From assembly GCF_008831285.2 (NCBI RefSeq), contig NC_045142.1:20835354-20899353 (forward strand): a stretch of 64,000 nucleotides of DNA. The letters run 5' to 3'. The translations under genes were made by a program, and so were the position numbers. Under the pieces are notes generated by a model. That model did no database searches. It had not been told where the DNA came from and saw only the letters and a program-made list of their open reading frames with translations. The number at the start of each line of letters is the position of its first letter. Within the stretch, counting starts at the first letter, position 1. This document shows positions 47,401 to 59,199 of this stretch, piece by piece. The stretch comes from Nymphaea colorata. Its lineage: Eukaryota; Streptophyta; Magnoliopsida; Nymphaeales; Nymphaeaceae.

Positions 47401-49201
47401 TATATGTAATAACAAGTGAAACAGATTATGTTTACTGTGATTGAGCAAATGAATCACTTGAATCTCGTTCTCTTTCATTTAAACTTGCGATTTCAATCCA
47501 CTAAATCAATCAATATGGTTTAACAACATGTTAAGCACATTCAATTTAACATGTGTGATCAAATGAATCAATTAAATCCAACTATTATTGATACAAACTT
47601 GTGATTTCTTTCCCATAGATCATTCATTTTAGATATAACAACAAGTTCAACTAATTGGATTAACAACAAGGGATGTAACTAATGCATAGATCCCATTTAT
47701 ATACATATGAACTTGTGATTTCAATCATTTAAATCATCCTTAATAGATGTAATAACAGGCGAGAGACATTACATTAAATATAAGCGAGCAAATGAAACTC
47801 TTGAATCTCATTCATTATCATTTAAACTTGTGATTTATATCCACTAAATCATTCAATATGGATGTAACAACAGGTTAAGCACATTCAATTAAATATGCGT
47901 GAACAAAAGAATCACTTAATTCCCATAAATCATTCACTATAGATGTAACAAGAATGTAAACTGATTGGATTTTAGAAACAATGGATCAAACAAATGCATT
48001 GGTCCCATTTGTGTCCATATAAACTAATGATTTTAATCATTTAAATCATTTATTATTGACATTGTAACAAGCAAAACATATTAGATTAACTATAAGGGAT
48101 CATATGAATGAGTTCAATCTCATTCATTTTCAAGCAAACTTGTGATTTTTATCCACTAAATCATTCAATGGGAATTTAACAACAAGTTAACCACATTCAA
48201 TTAAATGTGTGCAATCAAATGAATCAATTAGATCTCTCTCGTATTGATACGAACTTGTGATTTAAATCTCTTTGTTCGTTTATTAGAGATGTAACGACAA
48301 GTTGAACTCATTGGATTAACTACGGATGATCAAACTAATGCATAGATCCCATTTGTATCCATATGAACTTGTCATTACAATCATTAAAATCATTCATTGT
48401 AGATGTAATAACAAGTGAAACACATTATATTTTCTATGATTGAGCAAATGAATCACTTGAATCTCATTCGTTATCATTTAAACTTGTGATTTCAATCCAC
48501 TAAATCATTCAATATGAATTAACAACATGTTCAGCATATTCAATTTAATATGCGTGATCAAATGAATCAATTAAATCACACTATTATTCATACGAACTTT
48601 TAATTTCTTTCCCTTAAATCATTCATTATAGATGCAACAACAAGTTCAACTGATTGGATTAACTACACTGTTCTAACTAATGCATATACATATGAACTTG
48701 TGATTTCAATCATTTAAATCATTCATTATAGATGTAATTACAAGTGAGACACATTACATTAAATATAAGTGAGCAAATGAATCACTTGAATCTCATTCAT
48801 TTTGTTTTAAACTTGTAATTTCTATCCACTAAGTCATTCAATATGGATGTAACAAGAACATAAACACATCTAGTTAAATAAGTGTGGTCAAATAAATCAC
48901 CTAAATCCCACTCGTATTGATAGGAAGTTGTGATTTCAATCCCTTAAATCGTTCACTATAGATGTAATAAGAAGTTAAAATCATTGGATTAGATACAAGG
49001 GATCAAACAAATGCATTGGTCTCAATTGTATCCATATAAACTAGTGATTTTAGTCATTTAAATCATTAATTATAGACATTGTAACAAGCGAAATATATTT
49101 GATTAACTATGTGCTCTCATTCATTTTCATACAAACTTGTGGTTTCAATCCACTAAATCATTCAATATGAATATAACAACAATTTAACCACATTCAATTA
49201 A
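35480..49201 (+). repeat. Satellite array with 115-bp monomers in a nine-unit higher-order repeat
   Basis: The word aacttgtgattt or a close variant recurs about every 115 bp, for example near 35711, 35826, 35941, 36166, 36281, 36396 and 36511. Three monomer classes follow each other in fixed order: one with 'caatcatttaaatcattca', one with 'ccactaaatcattcaa', one with 'cccttagatcattcat' and 'gttcaactcattgg'. That gives a trimer of about 345 bp. Three variants of each class also alternate, giving a nonamer of about 1.0 kb. The class-1 variant with 'taaactagtgatttta' marks it at 42293, 43299, 44316, 47032, 48021 and 49038. No frame of 60 codons exists in the whole block. The right edge is abrupt at 49201. 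Such arrays are typical of plant centromeric or heterochromatic DNA; which one applies here is not shown. Confidence 0.95.
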
Positions 49202-50463
49202 AAGGTGCATGTTGTAAAGCAAAAAAACATTTTGGAGTCAATCTGCAGCTTTTGAAGCCATCTTCTTGTCGATCATCAGATAAAGTGCATATCAAAGAAA
49301 CTACTTCATGCACATGTACTGTAATGAATGAAAACAAATCCAATTCAACTGTGGCTGTGTGTCCAGCCTCTGGATTGAATACCTGTACCTTTCATATTGA
49401 AAAAGACATTGCATGAACCTGTGCCAATAGAAATTGGCTCTATTTTTCCTCAAAAGCTATGGTGCAGTAAGGAAGCCATATTTCCTAAAGGTATGCTTAT
49501 GTTTTTCGTGTGCCCCTATGATGTCCTTGGTTCACCTTTTGAGTTAATATATGTTGATGATAAAGGGTCACTGTTGCCAACTTTCTGTAGGATATAAGAG
49601 TTGTGTCGTGTTCTTTGATATACTTGATACAACACAAATTTATAGCTATACCTCGAAAGTATTTGATGTTGGACTGCTTGGGCTCATGTTTAAGGTAATC
49701 TGGCAACTCATTTGATTCCTAAACTAATTAAGGCATCACATTTTTAAAGCTTATCACTAAGGAAATGGTGGACATTGTCTTCTTAACCTTTAATGGAGTT
49801 ATCTATGGGGACCACTTTTTCTATGTTCACAATGAGAGCACCATATACCGGCTTAGTTACAATGCTTGACATGTTCATAGACTCATCCAAGCTGTGGAAT
49901 CTGTATTCAGGTTTGGAATTGGGAGTAACTATTCAAAGTAGCAGCTCTGTATTTATCCAACTGCCCTTGATTAAAACATTAATGGCTGCATAGTATAAAT
50001 AATTTTGCTAGGTAAACCTTATCCCTTCATTAATTATACCAAGTTTGGATAGAACCCGGCTCTTTTTGGCTAGACCAATGGAAGCTTGAATCTGAATGTA
50101 TTTGTATGATTAATTAGGCCTCTGATTTTCATCAAGATTTTCCTTCCTTTCTCAAGTTCCATGTCCTATATTTTGACTGCCATAACCCTATTTAGGTAAA
50201 CATTATTTTGGTTACTGTTGGTGGTCGTTCTTGAAATTTATATACCTGTGAATGTAATATGACAGGTTACAGTTGAGGACAATCCAACTAAAGTCTTTAT
50301 GCATGCTTCTCCTAGAAAGTGCTGGGACTTGGTGTGTCAGAGGCTTAATGTAGAAATAGAAAAGTTACAAGGCCTCGAAGTGCAGAACCTGCCACCATTG
50401 CAACTCCCGGGAAGTCTTGATGGACTTAAAATGTTTGGATTTTCTTCCTTGCAAATTATTGAG
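49202..50463 (+). pseudogene. JMJ14-like histone demethylase fragment (FYR-N/FYR-C exons)
   Basis: Plant KDM5-type JmjC demethylases such as JMJ14, JMJ15 and JMJ18 remove H3K4 methyl groups and carry FYR-N and FYR-C domains near the C terminus. Here exon A (49202-49490) has a Cys-rich linker (NLQLLKPSSCRSSDK) and then the FYR-N start, IEIGSIFPQKLWCSKEAIFP. Exon B (49591-49694) reads GYKSCVVFFDILD and GLLGLMFK. Exon C (50266-50463), the FYR-C part, reads VTVEDNPTKVFMHASPRKCW and LPGSLDGLKMFGFSSLQIIE. Introns 49491-49590 and 49695-50265 have GT-AG ends and phases that fit. A one-base frameshift lies near 49395-49410 (IEKD against KKTLHEP). The JmjC, JmjN and zinc-finger exons are absent, as is the rest of FYR-C. 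The left edge coincides with the satellite, so the gene was truncated there. Confidence 0.85.
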
Positions 50464-51959
50464 GTAAGAATGTCTTCATTCTTCTTTTGCTGTAGCCTTG
50501 AAGGATGGAAAGTGAAATATGCAAATTACCAATGACATCTGTATAGCCCATTGGGTAAAGTTTAGCTTAGTGCCTTTGTCACTATTGGCTAGAGCTGGAT
50601 TTTTATAACTGTTATTCTTCCCCCAAGGCCAAATATAATGCTCGCAATTTATTGGGTTCATTGTTACTTTGACTTCATCAGTAAATACCAAATCCAAATA
50701 AAAATACAGGTAACCATACCTATGCTCCATGTGTTGCAATATCCAATTGTTTTCCATGGATGGTGTTCCTTTGAAAACATGGGATGTATCGGTCTGCCAC
50801 CTTATTTTTAAATTTTTAATTAAAGAATAATTCAAACTAATTTCATTGATTTTAAATATGACAAAAAGAAGAAACATGATAATTATTAGCCTTGCAATGT
50901 ATTGGCAAGATCACCGATTCAACCCACATCCACTGATGCGGAATGATATTAATAATTAGTGACACTGACCCACGTTCCTCGACCTAAATTTATCATGTCA
51001 AGTGATAGAAATATACATTTTACAAAATGTATTTTACATAGTTTTAAATTTTAATCGTTTCAATGTAGAACAAAGAAAATCAACGATATAATAACGTAGC
51101 GGATCATCAAAAAAAGGAAAATTAAAAATATGGAATTAAAATGATTCGTAATTTTATTTATAAAAAATGAATTGATTCAAAGTAAAAAAAAATGTGTTAA
51201 GTATGCCAACACCTTCATATTCTGTAAAAAGACAGGAGAATTTGGAAAACACCGTTTAATTTCTCCTAAATAATTTTGTTGTTGCCTATTTATTAAAAGA
51301 TATTCTCTGGATCAAATGTTTGTCAGTAATTATGTATCAAACATGTTCATTTATTGCATTTGACAAAAAACTAAAGCAAAGCAGTTTCAAAGAAAAAACG
51401 TTTTTGGTGCGTTAAATAAATTCCAAAAAAACTTCATTTCCAAGCCTACCTTTTCTATAATTTTAAAAGTGGACCACTTCATATTTTTTTAAATAACATG
51501 CTTTTCATAAAAACTATCAAATACAGATTTCAATCCAACATCCACTAATATGGGGAGCCAAGCTGATTTCTTTGTTTTAATACGATCCTCTTATCACAAA
51601 AGTACTTTCTATGACTTCATCTAACATTTCACTTTTTAAAATAGGAATTTTACTTCATGGCATCATTTTGCCGTTTAAATTAAAAAACACAGTGCGTAGA
51701 TAAATTGCAATAAGATTGCATTAGTTTGAAATTGTAAGCAAAAAAGAAGACCCCAACAAAGAATCCACAAATATGTTTGTGTTATTACTGTAAAAAGGTG
51801 CGGAAGCTAATTACCGTGAATCATGAATTGCGTCACGTTTTCATAGTCAAAACTTTGTTCAAAATAGAAGGAATTTAGTTCAAATTAGATCCACAAGAGA
51901 AACCTTAGGCCGTGTTTGATTACTTTGGATCTCAGAACCTTTAGGTGCTTCAACTGCAG
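50464..51959. other. Non-coding stretch after the JMJ fragment
   Basis: I looked for the next FYR-C exon (ALDPxHQCxxYW) and did not find it. The minus-strand frame 50476-50877 has no recognisable domain. The rest is AT-rich. Confidence 0.4.
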
Positions 51960-52925
51960 TATATGTAGAAGAAGCTGGTACGGAGAATTGGCGGAAGGGC
52001 CTATCCAATCATCCCTCCCTTGCAGCATGGATTACCTGCTTTCCTGTAGCTATCGCCTGGCCGCTTCCTGAGCAGATAGCACGCACCGCCTTGCCAAAAG
52101 AAAAAGATAGAACATGAGGCTTCTGGAACTCAAGCCCCTTCATTCAGAGGTAACCACAGACTCGAGGATCACTCATGCCTGCCCGAATTCCTAAAGAATT
52201 GCTATTTTGTTTTGTCTTTTCAAAAGTACTAATGACATACAATTTTTCGTATCCAGCCCTAGATCTGGTCGAAGAAGCACTAGTTTACCCAGTCCTTTCC
52301 AATGCCACAAGGCTACGAGAGGACCGAGCGAAAATGACCGAACAGTTTTCAAGTCTCTTTCACGAATGGAAAAAGATGGTGAGTTGATTCCACATGCTCA
52401 ACCGGAGACCTGTGTCAGAGAAAGGTCCTTTTGGCAGAGAAAGATGTATCGACGGAAACTTCGATGAAGAGCTTGAAACAACAGACATTGCATTGGAACC
52501 TCTCCACAGCTCCCATTCTCCGAAGATCAAAATTGGGGTTCCCAATGCTTGGCTTCCGAAACAAAGGCTTTGAAGACATAGATTCAAGACAAGTCCTCGT
52601 GGAAGGCCCAGACCACGTCAGAGGGGATTTCTATTTCGCAAAGCGGTCAAAGACAGAGGCAGTATTTTCTTCTCTTCGCGAGAACTTCTGGATCGGAATC
52701 AAGCACGAGAGGTGTCGAACTTTCCTGCATGAGCTACTGCTCAAGTCGAGCTCTAGTTAAGTCAGGCATCCAGCATGAGCATCCCGCAAAGCCCGCTGGA
52801 TTGGATAGTCTCATTGGTCTGTTGGGTCGGAAGCTCTTGCTTCCTATTTGTTTATTAATTTCTGGTCCACACGACTTTAGGCAGATAAAGCAGCTACTAA
52901 AGCTATGCTTGTCAATCGAGTAGGT
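51960..52925. other. Possible nuclear insertion of mitochondrial DNA
   Basis: This block is visibly more GC-balanced than its AT-rich flanks. It has several overlapping mid-size open frames on the plus strand (52175-52387, 52207-52467, 52431-52760, 52729-52923). Wording such as 'cttctggaactcaagcccc' and 'gcccgctggattggatag' has the texture of plant mitochondrial intergenic DNA. I recognise no standard mitochondrial gene or tRNA. The call rests on composition and impression, not on a match. Confidence 0.4.
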
Positions 52926-53839
52926 GATTTTGGATAGTTTTGAACTACCACGGACTTGTTTCATAGGTCTCAGCCTGACAAATGATGATTGAGACGAGAT
53001 TTGGCCAAGGTTGGATCTACTCAGAAGATCCACGACAAAACAAACCGTGGATCTCTAATCCACAAATTTTAAATCTGTGTGGAGTGAAATCCATGGATTA
53101 GAAATCGAGCCACCCCCGTCTGATCACTTGCGCAAATCTCACATTATCGACCTATCTCCTGCCATGGCCCTTTCTCCCCACCTAAAACCAACTAGAAGAA
53201 ATGATTCTCAAAATCTTTCAAAAAGCAATTGAAACTATTGGCTGTCCATGGCCTTTTCTCTCCACCAAAGAACACTACGAAAATAAACTGTTGGCAATGC
53301 AATGGTTTTAGAAATAGCTTTTTGAGAGAGAGAGAGAGATGTTGAAGCTCAGTCGATGGAGATGAGAGCTCCAAGCCCTCTTTAGACACTACCTTTAACA
53401 CTCCTAAGTGCAGGGAACTTCAACACTTTCGATGAGCCTGAGGATTTCAAGAAAGAGAAATAAAAACCATCAGCACTGTTGATGATTTCAGACAGAGAGA
53501 GAGAAGGAGAGGGAGGGAAGGAGAGGGATAGAGGGAGGGAGGGAGGGAGAGGGGCAGAGGGAGGGAGATGACTTGCCTGACCATCTCCGAGTATATCTGC
53601 AGACACTTGAAAAGAGAGAGCTCACCCACAAAAGATGCCCTTCGTCGGTGATGATGAAGAGGATATCAGTAAAAAAAAAAACAGCCACCACCACTGAAAA
53701 GAGAGAGCTCAACCATAGAAGATGCCCCTTGCATATGATGACGAGAGATCGAAAAAAAAAAGACACTGCCATGGTTAGGGCCGAGAGAGAGAGAGAGGGC
53801 AAGGATGCAAGCTTTGCATTACCAAACATGGTTTCTAGA
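52926..53839. repeat. Spacer with purine-rich microsatellites
   Basis: GA tracts occur at 53324-53339, 53492-53575 (gagaggga/gggaggga) and 53784-53800. A 50-bp pair, 'aaaagagagagctcacccacaaaagatgccc' and 'aaaagagagagctcaaccatagaagatgcccc', recurs near 53610 and 53697. Frames here are low-complexity translations. No gene is seen. Confidence 0.7.
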
Positions 53840-54012
53840 GGGTGAACAACGAGCTGAGCACGACTCGTTATACCTCGACTCAAAATCGAGTTCGAGCTAA
53901 CTATTTTAATAAACGAGCCAGACTCGAGCTCATTTTTCAACTCTTTTTTTAGTCGAGCCAAGTTCAGATTCATTGAACTCGAATGTTTTAAGCTCGACTC
54001 GCCTCGAGCAAA
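53840..54012. repeat. TCGAGC-rich dispersed repeat
   Basis: Clustered gagctcga, ctcgactc, cgagcc and gttcgagc words on both strands resemble the block at 13690-13950. It is a non-coding repeat with many small inverted motifs. The element class is unknown. Confidence 0.55.
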
Positions 54013-54218
54013 AGTAGTAGTTATTTTGTTTTTTCCATTTCACATTTCATGCCATCCCATGGTTCTCTCTCTTCTTTTTCTTCTTCAATGCTTCGTCCAA
54101 ATGAAAAGTGTCTCATCCAAATGCCTAATACCACCATTGCCCTTCTCATTTGCTGCTCAAAAGCCTATCAATGTACGCCTCTTTCTCTCTCTCCCTCTCT
54201 CTCACTCTAAGTCGAGGG

Positions 54219-55040
54219 TCGCTCATTGGAGCGAGGGTTTCATCAAAACCCTTGCTCCAACAAACATGGTTTCAGAACACCTTCGCTCGCAGCGAGTGAG
54301 GGATAAAACCCTCATTCACTGGAGTTTTGGAATCTAAATCCCTCATTTGCTGGAGCGAGGGTTTCTTTCTTCAAAACCTTGCTCCAACAAGCAAGGGTTT
54401 CAAAACACCCTCGTACGCAGTGAGTGAGGGATGAAACCCTCGCTCAGCAAAGCAAAGGGGGCCCGGCCCGATCGGACCTGGGTCCGGGCCGTGGAAAACT
54501 TTGCCCGGGCCGGACCCGGGCCTGATAGGCCGGCCCGGCCTGACTTCGCCCTCTCCACTCCCTCCCTGCTCCCCCCCCCTCTCCCTCTCCACTCCACTCT
54601 AGAGTCCCCGACTCCCCGCTCTCCCTCTTCATTCTCACCTCCCACTCCCCCTTCCCCTCCCTCTCCCTTTCCGCTCCGCCCTTCCCGTTCCCCCTCTCCC
54701 TCTCCCTCCCTGCTAGCGTTCCCCCTCTCCCTCTCCCTCTCCCTCCTCCTCTGTCTCCCCCATCCTCCTCCATCAGACTCTCAGAGCGAGCGGAATGGGA
54801 GGGTGGGGGAAAGGGGCAGGACACACGCTGGGCCGGGTCCGGGTCGGGCTGAGACGCCCGTTGGGCCGGCCCTTACCCGGCCGGCCCGGCCTGATGCCCA
54901 GGCCTAACAGCAAGGGGTTTCATATTAGTCAGAAACCCTCGCTCAGCAAAGGGTGGCACTGGAGCGAGGGCTTTCAGGTTCATGAAACCCTCGTTCCAGC
55001 AAGCGATCTGAAACCTTCATTCAGTGCTGAGCATAGCTGA
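54219..55040 (+). repeat. 124-bp tandem repeat interrupted by a GC-rich insertion
   Basis: Units starting tggagcgaggg begin at 54227 and 54351, a period of 124 bp. Each unit contains 'cttgctccaacaa' and 'gcagtgagtgagggat' type text. A third, partial unit continues after 54908 ('gaaaccctcgctcagcaaag'). The frames across it are repeat translations. Confidence 0.75.
54452..54907. mobile_element. GC-rich insertion, possible hAT-like element
   Basis: A block of GGCCCGGCC-type sequence flanks a CT-rich middle (ccctctccctctcc). The right end, read on the minus strand, is TTAGGCCTGGGCATCAGG, which resembles ends of hAT-type non-autonomous plant elements. Similar words flank it: agcaaagggg at 54451 and agcaagggg at 54909, which may be a decayed 8-bp target duplication. 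The left end does not mirror the right, so the element is incomplete or misjudged. The long Pro- and Gly/Arg-rich frames here (54431-54907, 54444-54824) are composition artefacts. Confidence 0.4.
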
Positions 55041-57671
55041 GGTGAGGGCCTGAGAAACCCGAGACCAGAGCATGATTTATGGAACATTAAACACCATGGA
55101 CAAATTGCTAAATTTCAAACCAGCCTGCAGTATGCAATTGAAAGAAAGAGGTCATCTACTACAATTAAAAGAAAGAGGTCATCCCAACATTCCTAGTCTT
55201 CCAAGCACATGGTGTTGACAAAAACAAATTTAAACAATTTTGCTCTTGATGCACCCATCAATTTAACTTCCCCTAACTGCATCCTAGTCAGACATGTCTA
55301 TGGAAACCATAACCTCATTTCCACTGGAAACAAAATAGCAGTTCTTGAAGACAATTTGTAGGAAATAAATGTCTTAAAAACCAGTAAAAAACTTGGAAAA
55401 ATCAATAAGCTATACGAACATGCAAGATGACTACTATGCTTGCAACGAAGATGAACATGCAACACTCAAGTACACAAGACAGAAATAACATGAAAAACAA
55501 ATGTATAGAAACTAACCTTCTATAAAATTTGGAACTAAACTAATCAAAAGAATCTATTGGATAATTCAACTTGGCAAAGTATACAGATCACTAAAAAATC
55601 TGAACCATCTTAAACTAAAAACCAAACTATCAAAACCAGGTAGGACATGTGCAACTTAGATACATGGTTTTAAACAGAATCAAATGCTCAATGAAATGAA
55701 CACGACAGTTAACAATCAAACCAGAACTACTATAATTAAGATTCAAACAAGCATGGAACCACAACACTACTTTAACCCATGTCCCTACCATGCTAGACTA
55801 TACACAAAAAGTACTCTAGTCAACTTACGCACTACATAAAACTGACTCAAAATAAGCATGGCCATAAACAAAATAATGAACATGGGTCTCGAAGTCTAAA
55901 GACTCTAAACCAGGTTGACACTCAACAATAAGACAAAACCTCAACTAAAATGATCTAAAGAGAATTAGTATTCCCTTGTATACTCACCAATCAGGAATAT
56001 AGCAAAAGATGTCAAGTTTTCTTTGCAAAGAATTGAACTTTGAAATGGCTTGTTATTTTCAAAGTCTTGCCCATAAGCTTTTAGTGCATGTTGTGTGGAA
56101 AAGACAACCTTCTTTTACCTGAAGCATTCGATGAAGTATTAGGATTGGGAATCGCACCGATGCTATCAAATCTCACGAAGGGATTTCTTTCCATTTTCAA
56201 GGTGTGAGCATAAAGAAATTGTTATCTGCTTCATAGGAAACCAAAGAAAAGGTGTAGATATTAACCTCGAATCATTCATACGCAAAGGATCTGCAATCAA
56301 TGCTAAAGACTTCAGCTTTCATGTCCTGCATCCCTTGGCAGACACTTTTTCTTTCTTGCTTTCTCTTGTCATTGATTTTCTTTTGCTTTTTCTTGCTTTT
56401 TTTTTTTGCTTGTCTTCTTTGTCATTTCAATTTTTTTTTTAGGCCGGCCTTCACCTTTGAGGGGAATACCTCACCACCCCAGAGGCTACTACAGAACGTC
56501 ATCTCTTTGATGGTTTTGTGTAGCTTTGTCACGTGTCATACCCACTTCAACTTATGAATTTCAACGAGACAAATTCATAGGTTGTTATCTTTGTGGAATA
56601 CACATAAATCACCTTTATGCATACCCAGTACTCTCGATTACTAACCCAGAGGAACAACTACACTTGCCCTGAGCCCATCTCTCAACACTCATTTTGCTAC
56701 TTGCCAAGGTTTCAAAGAACACTCAGGCTTCCACCTCTTCGCACTTTCATGTTTGATTCTTGCAGATGTTTGATTGCAAAGGTGAATAACATTTCCTAAT
56801 CCTTGAGCTCCTTGACATCACTGAACCCATCTTCATAGCTGACACAAAGAATCTTTCCAGTCTTCTCCTTCAATTGACTGATAGCAAGGGCTTGAAACTT
56901 CCTCCTTGACCCTCAAAGGAATACCTAAGACAAATCGAAGGTACATCGTCATGCAGCAAAATTCCTTTTCAAAAATAGTTGGTTTTTTAAAACTTCTTGA
57001 CGTCAAGTGATATATTACCTAGATTGTTTTCCCTTTTCCTTCGAGAAGAGTACATTTATAAAACCAAGTGACCTTTGGTTGGAAGAAGAGAAATGACTAG
57101 GATGGTTTTTGCAAACTAAACGTAGCAAGAAAGCACTCCCCTTGAACTCACCCTGTAAACATAGGGCTTTCTGATGGAAGGGTTCATAACAAGATGAATT
57201 CCTTATACTTCTCCTATTGTAAGGGTTCCTTGAGAAAAAGGGAAAAAAATGTCTAGGAGAAAAGGTTAATTCCAACTCCGCTACCCAATTAAAACACCAC
57301 TTTCAAAGCTGACACAAAAGTTGAAGGTTGACAAGATGAAAGGATGGATTCCATAGCCCATGACACATAATAATGTAGGTGTAACTTTGAGGAATGGTAG
57401 GAGGGAAATGTACTCTTTGCCTTCCATTTCATATAAAATAAATTAACTAAGATTATTGAAGAGATATAACACACTAGAAATGAAAAACATGACAGCTCAA
57501 TCCTCTCAACCTAATCAGCAGCAGCAAGGTTCAATCTACTTGTTGTAAAAAACCGTAACATATACAACATGTCTTCAAATTGCCACGGCAATTGGTACTG
57601 ATGCAGATCTTCAAATAAGTCAACAACTAATTCAGAATCAATCAATAAAATTTATAGCAGTTTGGAATACT
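55041..57671. other. Long stretch without a recognisable gene
   Basis: AT-rich sequence with frames up to 87 codons on both strands (for example 56300-56557 plus and 57015-57275 minus). None has a domain, splice context or homolog in the window. I find no repeat shared with other parts. It could contain exons of a diverged gene that I cannot recognise. Confidence 0.4.
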
Positions 57672-57797
57672 ATCTTCCATGTTTATGGTTATCACAGGAA
57701 ATGCAAGCTGAAACTTCAGGAAAAGCAGCTGAAAATTGCAGAAAGTACAACATGACAGAAATTAATAGTGAAAGGACATACTTATATGATCTGATGG

Positions 57798-58100
57798 TGT
57801 AAGATAGCTGTAAGATTTTGAGATATTACGCCAAACCACTGGATTTAATCCTTTGTAGATGGGAGAAGAGAAGAAGAGGAGGTGACTGCACGTGCAATAG
57901 AGAGAGAGAAGAAAAGAGGGCAGCAACCGTGGTCCTGCCTCCTTGTCATTAATATTACCTAATGTATGCTACAAGTAAATACAGAAAACAACAAGTATTT
58001 ACAAGTATGCCACCACCCATTATGTTTAGGTATATGGGCAAGATGGATCGGGTCTGTAGACCCGATCCAATTTGTACAATCTTAACAGCCCCCTCAAGTT
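57798..58100 (-). mobile_element. Copia LTR and polypurine tract in right arm
   Basis: On the minus strand the polypurine tract (58088-58099) is followed by TGTTAAGATTG starting at 58087. The LTR ends at 57798 or at the inner alternative near 57809, about 280-290 bp. It is the inverted counterpart of 34221-34525. Confidence 0.72.
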
Positions 58101-59199
58101 GTGCAAGAGGTTTGATCATGCACAACTTGTTCTTCAACTCCAGATTTCCTTTTCTAATGATTGACAACAAAAAAACTTGAAAGTTTCATTTTGCTTGGGC
58201 AGGAAATAAGAACAAAACGAAGGCATATCCTTGCATGACAAGACACTTTTAAAATGTTTTTATGCACAATAAAAAATTTTCGCTTCCAAAAAAGTACTTG
58301 ACATCAAATGGCATATCACTTGGAAGTAGGAACTCTCTTCTACCAAAAGAGGAGTTTTCATGAAACCAGACTGATTTGTTGGGTAGAAGAAGAACTACAT
58401 ATGCTCTCCTATAGAAGTAGGGAGGATCAAACTATCCAATTCAAAAATCGAACTATCAAATTCAAAAATCAAATACAAATCACCTATTCTACTCTATCCC
58501 CACCTATCTAATCACTCCTTCCTTGCACCTTATGCTAAATAAATCAAGAATTCAAGCAAAAAAAATAAAACAGTTTATAAGAACATAAACACGTCCTAAA
58601 AATGAAGAAGTGAACCTATATTTACTAAGTTAAACCCTTACCAACTATAAGATATAAAATTTCACTCAAAAAAAAAACAGAGAACAACAAAGCAAACCTT
58701 TCCACCAATGTCGTGTGAGTTTAATAACTAAAGATCTAAAATTCTAAAAAAAAATGAAGACTACTAAATAATGTTGCAAATCCAACCTAATTGGTCCAAC
58801 TGAAAACTGGTGGCCATTTTACATATTCCAAAGAAGTTTTAGATACAAAAAAAAAACAAAAATTTTTGAAGGTCATTTTTATATTTAAAAACGATTTTTA
58901 ATTTGGTGAAAATTCTACTAGAAACACAGGACAACAGCTACAATTCCTACTTCAAAAACGATCCTACAAATAAAAGTTCAATGTTCTCCAGTAAAAACAA
59001 ATGATATTAGCACGTCAAAAAACATAAATAAACACTCAATTGAACAATCACACCCACACTGGGCACTTGTATCCATATCAATGTAACATAAGTATCCATG
59101 CAACAAGGTATATACTACTCATTCCATTCATACGAATAACCGTACTTCTGATGAACATAGACGTGCATCTTTTTGAAAGCACTCCTCAAAACCTGCAGC

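Noticed and set aside
35480-49201. Regularly spaced short repeats resembling a CRISPR array
   Set aside because: The 'spacers' are themselves repeated variants with higher-order periodicity, the setting is a plant nuclear genome, and there are no cas genes. It is satellite DNA.
53488-53973. 161-codon minus-strand frame
   Set aside because: Ser/Leu/Pro runs come from GA microsatellites, and the frame crosses several repeat types without a domain.
54431-54907. Long Pro/Ser/Arg-rich (plus) and Gly/Arg/Glu-rich (minus) frames
   Set aside because: They are translations of GGCC- and CCCTCT-rich low-complexity DNA on opposite strands. Openness is due to lack of A and T, not selection.
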